NCBI GenBank assembly: GCA_902610515.1
Contig: CACLVZ010000002.1
Coordinates: forward strand, 102,142 to 166,141
DNA from: an uncultured Pelagibacteraceae bacterium
GTDB lineage: Bacteria > Pseudomonadota > Alphaproteobacteria > Pelagibacterales > Pelagibacteraceae
Length of the DNA: 64,000 nucleotides
Reading direction: 5' to 3'
Part shown: positions 20,027 to 29,703 of the stretch, in pieces
How the letters are laid out: every line of letters starts with the position of its first letter
Position numbering within the stretch: the first letter of the stretch is position 1
Made by a program: the position numbers and the translations under genes
The notes under the pieces: model-generated
Seen by the model: only the letters and a program-made list of their open reading frames with translations
What the model was told of the DNA's origin: nothing
The model's database searches: none

Positions 20027-20437
20027 CTATAAATCTTTTTTCATAGAGTCCATGTCACTAAGATGATATTTCAAAGCTTCATTAGACATTCTTACTTCCT
20101 GTAAAAATAAGAAAATTGAAATTATCATACAAATACAACACGATGCAAAACTCAGCCTAGCATAAAATGTTAAGTCTAAATATAACAGTAATACTGTAAG
20201 CATATTAAAAAGGAATCCAAAAGATGAAAAACCCATCACATACTTTAGAAAATTAGTTCTTTTATTTAAAACATGAAGTTGTTTTTCTAACTCTGGTGGA
20301 ACTTTTTTTTCAAAAGTAAATTTGTCATGTAGTTGCCGAATTAATGCACTTAAAGTATGAAAACGATTGCTATACATCGTCATCATTAATGGAATTGCAG
20401 GGAACATTAGAGCTGCTACTGTGTAATCGATGTCCAT
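20027..20437 (-). CDS. DUF2721 family membrane protein
   Basis: The 136-residue protein begins with a hydrophobic segment (AALMFPAIPLMMTMYSNRF), has a charged middle with an RTNFLKYV element, and then two membrane helices (about residues 65-85 and 93-113). The layout matches DUF2721 membrane proteins of unknown function. It is on the minus strand between two plus-strand genes, with one base to the DUF1289 stop and 53 bp to the ubiA start. Confidence 0.75.
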   Translation of the reverse strand: MDIDYTVAALMFPAIPLMMTMYSNRFHTLSALIRQLHDKFTFEKKVPPELEKQLHVLNKRTNFLKYVMGFSSFGFLFNMLTVLLLYLDLTFYARLSFASCCICMIISIFLFLQEVRMSNEALKYHLSDMDSMKKDL

Positions 20438-20490
20438 ACCGAATCAAATTGATTATGAAGATAGTGTTTGATATTTACAAGTAATATTTA

Positions 20491-21351
20491 ATGAAACAAA
20501 TTGAAATATTCATAAATCTCACAAGATTGAATAAACCTATTGGATTTATGCTTTTATTTTGGCCTTGTTCTTGGAGTTTAGCTTATAGTTACTATTTAAA
20601 TCAAAATATCGATTTATTTATCTACCATTTATTACTTTTTTTTCTCGGTTCAGTTTTAATGAGAAGCGCCGGATGTATTTTTAACGACATAGTGGATAGA
20701 GATTTTGATAAAAAAGTTCATAGAACAAAAAATAGACCTATAGCATCTGGTAAAATTTCTGTTAAAAAATCATTCATCTATGTCGTTCTTCTTTGCGCAA
20801 TTGCCTTTATGGTACTTATTCAATTTAATTTATTAACTATAATTCTTGGAATGGCATCAATGAGTTTGGCTTTTTCTTACCCTTTCATGAAAAGAATTAC
20901 ATACTGGCCTCAACTATTTTTAGGATTAACTTTCAACTGGGGAATTATAATGGCATGGACATCAATCTTTAATGATTTTTCTCCAGAAATTATCATACTT
21001 TATTTATCGGCCATATTTTGGACATTGGGGTATGACACGATATACGGAGCTCAAGATATGTCAGACGATGAAATAATTGGACTTAAATCAACTTCTATTA
21101 AATTTAAAAAAAATATGAAATCGTTTGTATTATTTTCTTACATTATAAGTTCATTATTGATGGTATTTTTTTTTAAAAATGAAATAGGCATGAATATATT
21201 CTCAATTATTTTTTTAATATTTATTTTAAGTTTAATTTATCAAATTTATGGATTTAAATTTACAAAACCAAAGGATTGTTTAAAAGCTTTTAAGCTAAAT
21301 AATCTATCTGGTTTAACTCTTTTTTTAAGCATCTTAGCAATAAATTACTAA
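20491..21351 (+). CDS. ubiA: 4-hydroxybenzoate polyprenyltransferase UbiA
   Basis: It prenylates 4-hydroxybenzoate in ubiquinone synthesis. This UbiA-superfamily membrane enzyme of 286 residues has the first Asp-rich motif RSAGCIFNDIVDRDFDKKVHRTKNRP (Asp near 65-72) and the second DTIYGAQDMSDDEIIGLKS near 178-196. The N-terminal LTRLNKPIGFMLLFWPCSWSL is typical of UbiA. It starts the plus-strand lipid A export and synthesis series, joined directly to the ABC transporter gene. Confidence 0.94.
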   Translation: MKQIEIFINLTRLNKPIGFMLLFWPCSWSLAYSYYLNQNIDLFIYHLLLFFLGSVLMRSAGCIFNDIVDRDFDKKVHRTKNRPIASGKISVKKSFIYVVLLCAIAFMVLIQFNLLTIILGMASMSLAFSYPFMKRITYWPQLFLGLTFNWGIIMAWTSIFNDFSPEIIILYLSAIFWTLGYDTIYGAQDMSDDEIIGLKSTSIKFKKNMKSFVLFSYIISSLLMVFFFKNEIGMNIFSIIFLIFILSLIYQIYGFKFTKPKDCLKAFKLNNLSGLTLFLSILAINY

Positions 21352-23094
21352 ATGAAATTTGAAGAATTAAAAATCTTACTAAAAAAGCTTTTTAAACAAT
21401 ATGTAAAAAAACATATTAAGAAAATTTTAATAGCTCTTTTTTTATCAGTTATAGTTGCGGGAAGTACAGCAGGTATTGCTTGGCTGCTTGACCCTGCTGT
21501 AAAAAAAATATTTATTGACCAAGACAGGCTTTTTGCTTGGACTATTCCCATACTTATTATTGTAGCTTTTTCAAGCAAAGGACTATCTTTATACTTAGCT
21601 AGAATAAATATTATAAGGGTTGGTGAGGAGGTTGCTGGAGAGCTTCAAAAAAAAGTTGCTGTAAATATTTTAACTTCAGATATTCAAACATTAGATAACA
21701 GGCATTCGGGAAAATATATTTCTAATATTATGTTTGACACTTACCATATAAGAAATTTAGTCAGCAATGGTGTTCTTAATCTAATGAAAGATACTCTTTC
21801 TGTCATTGCATTAGTTTCATTAATGTTTTATCAAAATTGGAAACTTGCTTTATTTGCAATTTTAATGATGCCGTTAGCTGGGGCTTTGGCTAAATCGTTG
21901 GGAAAAAGAATTGGCAAAGCTACATCTAAAGCAGGAGCATCATCGGGTAATTTAGCTTCTTTCTTAACCGAAATATTCAAAGGTTCAAAAATGATAAGAA
22001 TTTATCAAAAAGAAAATATTGAAAATAAAAAAGCTAATAACTTTATCGATGACTTAGTCGAAAAAAACATAAAAATTGGAAGTGTACTAATCAGAGCTAC
22101 TCCTATAATGGAAAGTTTGACAGGTGTAATGATAGCAGGTTTTATTATTTTTTCAGGGACTTTAATCGAGAATGGGGAGTTAGGAGTAAATAATTTTTTT
22201 TCATTTCTAGCTGCTATGATGTTAGCATACCAACCAATAAGATCTTTAGCGACAATCAATATGGCTGCTTATCAAGGAGCAGCAGCTTTTAAAAGAGTTA
22301 GTGACATAATTGACAAAAAAATTGAAATAAAAAATGAGGAAAAAAATCCTGAGTTGATTTTAAAAGACTCAAACATAATTTTTAGTAATGTGAGTTTTAA
22401 ATACGAAACAACTGATAAACAAGCAATTAAAGACGTAAATTTCGAGATCAAAGGTAATACAATGTCAGCTTTTGTTGGCCATAGTGGAGCAGGTAAAAGC
22501 ACAATAATAAACTTACTTCCAAGATTTTACGACCCACAAGAGGGCAAAATAATAATTGATGATCAAAATATTAAAGAGGTTTCATTAAACTCATTAAGAA
22601 AAAATTTATCATTGGTCAGTCAAGATGTGATTTTGTTTGACGATACAATTAAGAATAACATTGCATACGCCAAAGAGAATGCATCAACTGAAGAAATTAA
22701 AAGAGCTTGTAAATTTGCTGCTGCAGATGAATTTATTGAAAAGCTACCTTTGGGATACGATACTGTTGTGGGTGAGAATGGGATAAGATTATCTGGAGGC
22801 CAAAAACAAAGGATTTCTATTGCTAGAGCTATTTTAAAAGAGTCTCCAATTATTTTATTAGATGAAGCAACTTCCTCCCTTGATGCTGAGTCTGAGGAGA
22901 TCGTTCAAAATGCAATTCTCAATCTTACAAAAAATAAAACTACTTTGGTGATAGCTCATAGACTTTCAACAATACATAACGCAGATAAAATTTTTGTTTT
23001 AAAAAATGGAAAAGTGATTGATTCAGGAAAGCACGAGTCATTAATAGAAAAAAGTGAGGAATATAAGTCACTTTATTCAAAACAATTAAAATGA
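21352..23094 (+). CDS. msbA: MsbA-like lipid A ABC exporter (fused membrane and ATPase domains)
   Basis: This half-transporter has an N-terminal six-helix domain (about residues 20-310) and a C-terminal ATPase. The Walker A is GHSGAGKST near 376-384, the signature is LSGGQKQR, and the Walker B is IILLDEATSSLD; the switch histidine is in VIAHRLSTI. The family includes MsbA, which flips lipid A-core. The assignment to MsbA rather than a drug exporter rests on its position immediately before waaA, lpxK and lpxL. It overlaps waaA by four bases. Confidence 0.88.
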   Translation: MKFEELKILLKKLFKQYVKKHIKKILIALFLSVIVAGSTAGIAWLLDPAVKKIFIDQDRLFAWTIPILIIVAFSSKGLSLYLARINIIRVGEEVAGELQKKVAVNILTSDIQTLDNRHSGKYISNIMFDTYHIRNLVSNGVLNLMKDTLSVIALVSLMFYQNWKLALFAILMMPLAGALAKSLGKRIGKATSKAGASSGNLASFLTEIFKGSKMIRIYQKENIENKKANNFIDDLVEKNIKIGSVLIRATPIMESLTGVMIAGFIIFSGTLIENGELGVNNFFSFLAAMMLAYQPIRSLATINMAAYQGAAAFKRVSDIIDKKIEIKNEEKNPELILKDSNIIFSNVSFKYETTDKQAIKDVNFEIKGNTMSAFVGHSGAGKSTIINLLPRFYDPQEGKIIIDDQNIKEVSLNSLRKNLSLVSQDVILFDDTIKNNIAYAKENASTEEIKRACKFAAADEFIEKLPLGYDTVVGENGIRLSGGQKQRISIARAILKESPIILLDEATSSLDAESEEIVQNAILNLTKNKTTLVIAHRLSTIHNADKIFVLKNGKVIDSGKHESLIEKSEEYKSLYSKQLK

Positions 23095-24368
23095 TAACGC
23101 TTTATAGATTATTGGGAGTATTATTGTATCCTATTATCGTAATAATAATTTATTTAAGAAGATTTTTTGGTAAAGAAGACCCAAAAAGATTTACAGAAAA
23201 AATCTTTCCTTATAAATTTAATATTGTCAAAAATATACCAGATTTAATTTGGTTTCATGCAGCAAGTATAGGTGAATTAAGGAGTATACATCCTATTATT
23301 GAAGAATTAAAAAATATCAACAAAGATTACCAATTTTTAATAACAACTACCACTCTGAGCTCAAGTAAATTAGTTAATAGAGAATTTAAAAATATTGAAA
23401 ATATTTATCATAGATTTTTACCAATTGATGTAAGTTTTGTAATCAAAAGTTTTTTAAAAAATTGGAAACCAAAAGCAATTTTTTTGGTTGATTCTGAGAT
23501 TTGGCCAAATTTAATTTTGTATTCTAGAGAATTAAAAATACCATTGGCATTGATAAATGCAAGAATCACAAAAAAGACATCTGATAAATGGATGTTATTT
23601 AACAAAACTGCAAATAAAATATTTAGTTCAATTGATTTGTGTCTTGCTTCCAATAATGAAACAAAAAAGAAATTGATTGATTTAAAAGCAAAAAACGTTT
23701 TTTTTACGGGAAATATTAAATTAATAAATAAAATTGATCAAAATAAAATTGAAAATACCAATAAAGAATTTTTAGAAAAAGAAAAATTTTGGCTTGCTGC
23801 TAGCACTCATTCAAATGAAGAAGAGTTTTGTTTGGCTACTCATAAAAAATTAAAAGAGCACTTCAAAAAAATTACTACAATAATTGCACCGAGACATATC
23901 AGTCGCAGCAAACAAATTCAAAATATGTGTAATAAACTAAATTTATCTAATCAAATTCTTAATGATAACGACATTATATTAAAAGAGAAAGAGATAATCA
24001 TCATTAATTCATTTGGCGTTTTGCCCTCATATTTTAAGTATGCAAAAAGTGCTTTTATAGGAAAATCATTTATTAAAAGATTAGAAAAAGAAGGTGGTCA
24101 AAATCCCATTGAAGCAGCCAAACTTGGATGCAAAGTATATCATGGGCCTTTTGTATACAATTTCAGTGAAATATACCAACTTTTAGGAGAAAAGAATATT
24201 TCGAAAAAAATTGAGAGTTCAGATGAATTGGTGGAAAATCTTAAAAGTGACTTAAATGAAAATGAGAAAAAAAAATTTCAATTCGATGCATTTTTAAATG
24301 ACCTAGGGGCCTCTGTGTTGATTAATAATATGGAAAAAATTAATAAATTTTTAAAAAATGAGATTTAA
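23091..24368 (+). CDS. waaA: 3-deoxy-D-manno-octulosonic acid transferase (KdtA)
   Basis: This inner-membrane GT-B glycosyltransferase adds Kdo to lipid IVA. The N-terminal membrane anchor (about residues 2-22) is followed by IWFHAASIGELRSIHPII with the catalytic Glu, ITTTTLSS, and the C-terminal GGQNPIEAAKLGCKVYHGP sugar-nucleotide site. The length of 425 is normal. It overlaps lpxK by 11 bp. The Kdo-activating gene kdsB is elsewhere in the window at 47365-48102. Confidence 0.95.
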   Translation: MITLYRLLGVLLYPIIVIIIYLRRFFGKEDPKRFTEKIFPYKFNIVKNIPDLIWFHAASIGELRSIHPIIEELKNINKDYQFLITTTTLSSSKLVNREFKNIENIYHRFLPIDVSFVIKSFLKNWKPKAIFLVDSEIWPNLILYSRELKIPLALINARITKKTSDKWMLFNKTANKIFSSIDLCLASNNETKKKLIDLKAKNVFFTGNIKLINKIDQNKIENTNKEFLEKEKFWLAASTHSNEEEFCLATHKKLKEHFKKITTIIAPRHISRSKQIQNMCNKLNLSNQILNDNDIILKEKEIIIINSFGVLPSYFKYAKSAFIGKSFIKRLEKEGGQNPIEAAKLGCKVYHGPFVYNFSEIYQLLGEKNISKKIESSDELVENLKSDLNENEKKKFQFDAFLNDLGASVLINNMEKINKFLKNEI

Positions 24369-25281
24369 TAAACCAAAATTTTGGGATAAAAAAAATAGTT
24401 TTTTATCAAAATTTTTATACCCTTTTTCTCTCCTAGTAATATTTTTTATCTTCCTAAAAAAATTAATTATAAAATCTAAAACTTTTAACATTCCAATAGT
24501 GTGTGTTGGAAACATTTATCTTGGAGGAACTGGCAAAACCCCATTATCAATTTTGTTAGCTAACGAGCTAAATAAAAAAGGAAAGAAAACCGCAATAGTA
24601 AGAAAGTATTATAGTAGTCATGAGGATGAGCATTTTCTTATTAAAAAATATTTTAAAGATTTGATTTTGGATAAAAAAAGAGAGTCTGGTATTAAGATTG
24701 CTGAGAAAAACGATTTTGATATCGTCATACTTGATGATGGATTTCAAGACCATAAAATTAAAAAAAACCTTAACATAATTTGTTTTAATCAAAGACAGCT
24801 TATTGGTAATGGCTTAGTGCTACCTGCTGGCCCTTTGAGAGAAAATTTAAATTCATTATCAAAAGCAGATTTGATAATGATAAATGGAAGAAAAGATAAA
24901 GATTTTGAAAATCAAATACTTAAAAAAAATGAAAATATCAAATTTTTTTATTCACAATATAGAGCTTTGAATGCGGATACTTTTAAAGGCAAGGACTTGA
25001 TAGCTATAGCAGGAATAGGAAATCCTGAAAATTTTTTTGAAACTTTAAAAAATCATAATTTAAAAGTAGTAGAAGAAAAAATCTTTCCGGATCATCATAA
25101 ATTTAAAAAGATAGAAGTTTCTAATATAATTCAATCTGCAATTAAGAAAGGTTGTGAAGTAGTAGTTACTGAAAAAGATTATAATAAGATAAAGGATTTC
25201 AAATTTCCTAACTTGAATTTTTTAAAAGTTGAATTGGTAATAGATAAAAAAGAAGAGCTTATTGAGATTATAAATTTATAA
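24358..25281 (+). CDS. lpxK: Tetraacyldisaccharide 4'-kinase LpxK
   Basis: It phosphorylates the 4' position of the lipid A disaccharide. The P-loop GNIYLGGTGKTPLSI lies near residues 52-66 after an N-terminal membrane helix, followed by DIVILDDGFQDHKIKKN and LPAGPLREN, all diagnostic. At 307 residues it is slightly short but complete. It ends immediately before the acyltransferase gene on the same strand. Confidence 0.95.
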   Translation: MRFNKPKFWDKKNSFLSKFLYPFSLLVIFFIFLKKLIIKSKTFNIPIVCVGNIYLGGTGKTPLSILLANELNKKGKKTAIVRKYYSSHEDEHFLIKKYFKDLILDKKRESGIKIAEKNDFDIVILDDGFQDHKIKKNLNIICFNQRQLIGNGLVLPAGPLRENLNSLSKADLIMINGRKDKDFENQILKKNENIKFFYSQYRALNADTFKGKDLIAIAGIGNPENFFETLKNHNLKVVEEKIFPDHHKFKKIEVSNIIQSAIKKGCEVVVTEKDYNKIKDFKFPNLNFLKVELVIDKKEELIEIINL

Positions 25282-26136
25282 ATGAAATTTTTTAAATATT
25301 TAATACAAGCAATAATTTTATATTTTTTTTTCCTGGTTGGAAAAGTTTTAGGTTTAAAAATAAGCAGAACACTTTTCTCAAATATCTTTATAATCTTAGC
25401 TCCTCTATTTAAATCAAAAAAAATAATTAACAAAAACTTATCAATATTTAATAGTGACATTTCTAAAAAAGAAAAAGATAAAATAATTTTAAGTATGTGG
25501 AAAAATTACGGGATGACATTTATAGAATATGTTTTCCTTAGCTATTTTCAAAAAAATAACTCTCATATTAAAATACTTGGGGAGAATAACTTACAAAAAA
25601 TAATTGAAAAAAATAAACCCGTAATATTTGTTTCAGGACACTTTGCTAATTACGAATTAATGTCTATGGAAATAGTGAAAAAAAAAATAAAACTTGCTAC
25701 AATTTACAGACCATTAAATAATTTTTTTGTTAATCCCCTAATGGAATTTCTTAGAAGAAGATTTGTATGTAAAAACCAAATTAAAAAAGGAATTAACGGT
25801 GTTAGAGATGCAATTAATTACATTAAACAAGATTATAGTATTGCCTTGATGATTGATCAAAGAGTTAGTGAAGGAGAAAAAATTAATTTTTTTGGTAAGC
25901 CTGCCTTTACGACTACTCTACCAGCGCAACTTGCATTGAAATTTGGATTATCTGTGGTCCCAGTTTTTTTAGAGAGAGATGAATTCAATAATTTTACGAT
26001 CCAATTTTATGAAGAGATAAAATCAAGTGATTTTAAAAATAAACTAGAAATGACGAAAAAATTAAATAATTTTTTAGAAAGCTTGATTATAAAGAATCCG
26101 TATCAATGGATTTGGACACACAATAGGTGGAAGTAA
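25282..26136 (+). CDS. lpxL: Lipid A biosynthesis acyltransferase (LpxL/HtrB family)
   Basis: It transfers a secondary acyl chain to Kdo2-lipid IVA at the inner membrane. A hydrophobic N-terminal anchor is followed by the HX4(D/E) catalytic motif in VSGHFANYELM near residue 119, then MIDQRVSEGEKINFFGKPA and the C-terminal PYQWIWTHNRWK. The length of 284 is normal. It closes the lipid A series; one base after its stop lies the convergent DUF2093 gene. Which of the lauroyl or myristoyl roles it fills cannot be told. Confidence 0.93.
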   Translation: MKFFKYLIQAIILYFFFLVGKVLGLKISRTLFSNIFIILAPLFKSKKIINKNLSIFNSDISKKEKDKIILSMWKNYGMTFIEYVFLSYFQKNNSHIKILGENNLQKIIEKNKPVIFVSGHFANYELMSMEIVKKKIKLATIYRPLNNFFVNPLMEFLRRRFVCKNQIKKGINGVRDAINYIKQDYSIALMIDQRVSEGEKINFFGKPAFTTTLPAQLALKFGLSVVPVFLERDEFNNFTIQFYEEIKSSDFKNKLEMTKKLNNFLESLIIKNPYQWIWTHNRWK

Positions 26137-26137
26137 T

Positions 26138-26332
26138 TTACTTAATTAAGTCTCTATATCTTTTGTCTGCCTCTTCTGCTGAAAAATAAGCTTCTTGTAG
26201 CTCTACGTTCCAATAATTGAGATTGTTTAGCATAATTTTTTTTCCAGAGACTGCACATATTACGTACTCACCATCTTCTAATATGTCATAAGAGTTGTGC
26301 TTAAAAAGAAGTTTAGCTTTTTTTTTATCCAT
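26138..26332 (-). CDS. DUF2093 family small protein
   Basis: The 64-residue protein contains YDILEDGEYVICAVSGKKIMLNNLNYWNVELQEAYFSAEEA, matching the alphaproteobacterial DUF2093 family, whose function is unknown. It is on the minus strand, wedged between the plus-strand lpxL stop (one base away) and the purD start (28 bp). In other alphaproteobacteria DUF2093 genes are also found near lipid A genes, but no role can be assigned. Confidence 0.8.
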   Translation of the reverse strand: MDKKKAKLLFKHNSYDILEDGEYVICAVSGKKIMLNNLNYWNVELQEAYFSAEEADKRYRDLIK

Positions 26333-26360
26333 CTATAAATTATACAATAAATTATTTAAG

Positions 26361-27644
26361 ATGAATATTGGATTAATAGGAAGTGGAGGTAGGGAGCATG
26401 CGTTATGCAAAAAAATAAATGATTCTAATTTGGTAAAAAAAATATTTTGTTTTCCTGGAAACGCCGGTACCTCTAAATATGCAAAAAACATTAACGTAGA
26501 TATTCTTAATTTTAATAAGCTTTTAAACGAAATCAAAAATTATAAAATTGACCTGATAATAATAGGACCGGAGGAGCCTTTGGTTAGAGGATTGGTCGAT
26601 TTTTTAGAGAAAAATAAGATAAAAGTTTTTGGTCCTAATAAATATGCAGCCAAATTAGAGGGATCAAAAGCATTTATGAAAAAAGTGTGTAAAATAAAAA
26701 ATATACCTACAGCATCTTTTAAAATTTGTAAAAATATAATTGATGTTAAATTTTTTCTAAAAAAAAATAAGTTACCTTTGGTTGTTAAAGCAGACGGTTT
26801 AGCTGCAGGAAAAGGTGTTTCCATATGCAAGACGAGAGATGAGATAATAAAAATTTCAAAGGAAATTTTTAAAGGTAAATTCAAATCTTCGAAATCGCTT
26901 GTGCTGGAGGAATTTCTTGATGGGGAAGAAGCAAGTTATTTTATTTTAGCTGATAAAAAAACATTCAAATTTTTTGGAACTGCACAAGACCATAAGCGCG
27001 CATATGAATTTGATAAAGGCCCAAATACAGGTGGCATGGGTGCATACTCCCCTGCCCCAATAGTTAGTAAAAATATCGAAAAAAAAATATTAAATAAAAT
27101 AGTTAAACCAACTTTAAATTTTTTAAAAACAAAAAATAAACACTATAAAGGATTTTTATATGTTGGGCTTATGATAAAAAAAAATGAACCTTATTTAATT
27201 GAGTTTAATATTCGAATGGGCGATCCAGAGTGTCAGGTAATTATGCCAAGATTAAAAACAGATTTTGTTAAGGTTGTAAATTCTTGTATTGAAAATAAAC
27301 TAGAAAATTTAAATCTCTCGTGGAAAAAAGAAAAATGTATGACTATCGTTTTATGCTCAAAGGGGTATCCTGGAAGTTATAAAAAAAATAAAATATTAAA
27401 CGGTTTAGATAAATTTAAAACTAAATCTAATGAAATCATTTTTCACGCTGGAACTAAAATAAAAAATAATAAAATTTTGTCCAATGGTGGAAGAGTTTTA
27501 AACATTACATCTTTAGGAAGAAATTTTTCCTCTATTAGAAAAAATATTATTAGAATAATTAGAAGAATTAATTGGAAAGCTGGTTTCTATAGAAAAGACA
27601 TAGGTTGGAAAGTAATTAAAAAAAATGCGCATTATAGGAGGTAA
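26361..27644 (+). CDS. purD: Phosphoribosylamine-glycine ligase (GAR synthetase)
   Basis: This ATP-grasp enzyme carries out purine synthesis step 2. The N-terminus MNIGLIGSGGREHALC is the family signature; GPEEPLVRGL, VKADGLAAGKGVSI, FDKGPNTGGMGAYSP and the metal site EFNIRMGDPECQV follow. I start it at the ATG at 26361; an upstream in-frame TTG at 26295 lies inside the divergent DUF2093 gene and adds unsupported residues. 427 residues. Its end overlaps rsmD by 20 bp. Confidence 0.96.
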   Translation: MNIGLIGSGGREHALCKKINDSNLVKKIFCFPGNAGTSKYAKNINVDILNFNKLLNEIKNYKIDLIIIGPEEPLVRGLVDFLEKNKIKVFGPNKYAAKLEGSKAFMKKVCKIKNIPTASFKICKNIIDVKFFLKKNKLPLVVKADGLAAGKGVSICKTRDEIIKISKEIFKGKFKSSKSLVLEEFLDGEEASYFILADKKTFKFFGTAQDHKRAYEFDKGPNTGGMGAYSPAPIVSKNIEKKILNKIVKPTLNFLKTKNKHYKGFLYVGLMIKKNEPYLIEFNIRMGDPECQVIMPRLKTDFVKVVNSCIENKLENLNLSWKKEKCMTIVLCSKGYPGSYKKNKILNGLDKFKTKSNEIIFHAGTKIKNNKILSNGGRVLNITSLGRNFSSIRKNIIRIIRRINWKAGFYRKDIGWKVIKKNAHYRR

Positions 27645-28185
27645 ATTTAAAGGACAAAAACTTGAGTTTTTAAAAAATCCCGCTACTAGACCTTTGAAAG
27701 ACTTAGTTAAAGAAAATATTTTTAATATTTTAGAACACTCAAAAAAAATAAAAGTAAAAATAAATGAATCGAATGTCTTAGACTTTTATTCAGGAATAGG
27801 ATCTTTTGGTTTGGAATGCTTATCTAGAGGTGCGAAAAGAATTACTTTTGTTGAATACGATAATAGTGCGGTAAAAATCCTTAGACTAAATCTTTCTAAA
27901 ATATCATCAAATAATAAGGCTTTTGTTTTTAATCAAAAAACTCAAACCGCTCTTAATGATTTTAAAACTGAAAAGTTTGATATTTTTTTTTTAGATCCAC
28001 CCTTTAAAAATAAAGAATTTTTGATTGATCTAAAATTGATAAAAAAAAAGAAACTTTTTAAAAAGAATCATATTGTAGTCCTGCACAGAGAAAAGAAAAC
28101 AGCAGACGAGCTGAAAAATATTTTAGAAATTTTTGAGGAAAAAATTTATGGTAGATCTAAAATAATATTTGGAAAATTTATTTAA
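27625..28185 (+). CDS. rsmD: 16S rRNA (guanine-966-N2)-methyltransferase RsmD
   Basis: This Rossmann-fold methyltransferase modifies G966 of 16S rRNA. It opens MRIIGGKFKGQKLEF and has TRPLKDLVKENIFNIL, the SAM-binding VLDFYSGIGSFGLECLSRGA (near residues 51-70) and the catalytic IFFLDPPFKN with the DPPF motif near 117-120. The length of 186 is normal. It overlaps purD at its start and the convergent pgi gene by eight bases at its end. Confidence 0.94.
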   Translation: MRIIGGKFKGQKLEFLKNPATRPLKDLVKENIFNILEHSKKIKVKINESNVLDFYSGIGSFGLECLSRGAKRITFVEYDNSAVKILRLNLSKISSNNKAFVFNQKTQTALNDFKTEKFDIFFLDPPFKNKEFLIDLKLIKKKKLFKKNHIVVLHREKKTADELKNILEIFEEKIYGRSKIIFGKFI

Positions 28186-29401
28186 GAAATTTTTTTGTGA
28201 AACTTTTTACTTGTTCCACTGCCGGTTGATTATAAGGATTTATTTTTAAAATCTCGGCAATTAAAACTGTTTCCAAAATAAAATAAGAAAATAATTCACC
28301 CAATAACTCTTGATTTTTTTTCCTAAATTGAAACTCTCTGTATGGAATTTTATTAAATCTTAATGTTTCAATTAAAGCTTTTTTTTGTGCTTCTTTAATA
28401 GTATTTAAGTCTTTGTTTTCTAAATATTTCATCTCATTATTATTAGAGAAAGGAATTTTAATTTTTTTACCTCCATCCTCTTTTTTAATGCTTATAATTT
28501 GAAATATCTTATCTTTTGGCCCGTCTAAATAAAGTTGTAATAAACTGTGGTGATCTTTTGGCACATTTGAAATTGTTGGTAAGAAGCCCTTTCCTTTTTT
28601 TCCTAAACTTTCAGCAATTAATTGTTGGCACCAGTAAACAAATTTTTCCAATTTTGGAGAATAATTTAAAAAAATTAAGTTTTTATATTTACCTTGAGCT
28701 AGTAAAGTTGACATCATAATAACACTTTCCTTTAAAAAAATTTTTTCTTTTTTGTTTTTAATAAATTTTTTTATATTTAATCTGAGTTTGCGAATATTAA
28801 GACCCATTAAAAAAGCAGGTATCATTCCAACCTCTGATAAAACTGAATAACGACCGCCAATAAAATTTTTATGCTCGATATAGAATAAATTTTTATTTTT
28901 AGCTAAATTAAATAATACATTATTTTTTCTTTCAGAAATAAGGATTATATTTTTTGAGTCTTTTTTAAATATTTCAAGAAAAAATGAAGTAGATAAAGTT
29001 TCAATAGTATTACCAGATTTAGATATTACTAAGTATAAAGTTTTATTTTTTTTTAATTTTTTTTTTATATGTTCAATTTTTTTGATATCAAAATCGCCTA
29101 AAAAATAACAATTCTTTTTTATTTTGTGATGTAGAAACTGGTAAATAGCCTCTATTCCCAAAATTGAGCCGCCCATGCCAATTACAACTATATTTTTAAA
29201 TTTTTGAAATCTATTCAAATGGTTGGTTTTGAAATTAAAAATAAAATTTTCATTTAAAACATTAAGTGTGTTTCTATCTAATTTAATTTGGTTTACAATT
29301 TTGTTAAAAATTTTATCATAATTTTTTGATAATCTTTTTTTTAGATCAAAACTGAAATGGTTTTTTTTTATGTTATTTTTTAAATGAAAATTGCTTATCA
29401 C
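28178..29401 (-). CDS. pgi: Glucose-6-phosphate isomerase (short form)
   Basis: The protein has two SIS domains with the phosphosugar-binding VVIGMGGSILGIEAI near residues 71-85, VISKSGNTIETLST, GGRYSVLSEVG and the C-terminal NQPAVEQVKSF containing the conserved PGI lysine region. At 407 residues it is much shorter than the roughly 550-residue enterobacterial enzyme but like other compact bacterial PGIs. It overlaps the downstream end of rsmD (convergent, eight bases) and the upstream lipoprotein gene by four bases. Confidence 0.9.
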   Translation of the reverse strand: MISNFHLKNNIKKNHFSFDLKKRLSKNYDKIFNKIVNQIKLDRNTLNVLNENFIFNFKTNHLNRFQKFKNIVVIGMGGSILGIEAIYQFLHHKIKKNCYFLGDFDIKKIEHIKKKLKKNKTLYLVISKSGNTIETLSTSFFLEIFKKDSKNIILISERKNNVLFNLAKNKNLFYIEHKNFIGGRYSVLSEVGMIPAFLMGLNIRKLRLNIKKFIKNKKEKIFLKESVIMMSTLLAQGKYKNLIFLNYSPKLEKFVYWCQQLIAESLGKKGKGFLPTISNVPKDHHSLLQLYLDGPKDKIFQIISIKKEDGGKKIKIPFSNNNEMKYLENKDLNTIKEAQKKALIETLRFNKIPYREFQFRKKNQELLGELFSYFILETVLIAEILKINPYNQPAVEQVKSFTKKFLK

Positions 29402-29703
29402 TGACGAATTTTTTCTAAAATTGATTTTTCAACTGAAGAGGATTTATTGACACCTGTACTTTTATCTTTAGGTGCTTTCAAAATTTTTTTTATTCTTTGA
29501 GTATCACTTTTTTTATCATTTGCGATGCTACCTGGTTCAGGTATTTTCTTGTGATCAGGTGGTAGTATTAAAGGATCCTTCTTTTTAACTAAAAATTCAT
29601 CATTTGTTTTAATTTTTTCATTTCTTAAAACTTTTCCCGCCTCCTCTACTGAAGCACAAGAAAATAGTATTAAAGCCGTTAACAGCAAGCTAATTTTTTT
29701 CAT
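29398..29703 (-). CDS. bamF: DUF3035/BamF-like small lipoprotein
   Basis: The 101-residue protein begins with a lipoprotein signal MKKISLLLTALILFSCAS (lipobox LFSC, lipidated C16). The mature part contains NDEFLVKKKDPLILPPDHKKIPEPG, the pattern of DUF3035 proteins, one of which (BamF of Caulobacter) belongs to the outer-membrane assembly complex. The alphaproteobacterial arrangement next to lspA, the enzyme that processes lipoproteins, supports the call. The rest is low-complexity Lys/Ser-rich sequence. Confidence 0.75.
   Translation of the reverse strand: MKKISLLLTALILFSCASVEEAGKVLRNEKIKTNDEFLVKKKDPLILPPDHKKIPEPGSIANDKKSDTQRIKKILKAPKDKSTGVNKSSSVEKSILEKIRQ

Noticed and set aside
26295..26360. 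Longer purD starting upstream inside the DUF2093 gene
   Set aside because: The family N-terminus MNIGLIGSGGREHA begins at the ATG at 26361; the extension is Lys/Leu-rich noise antisense to DUF2093.
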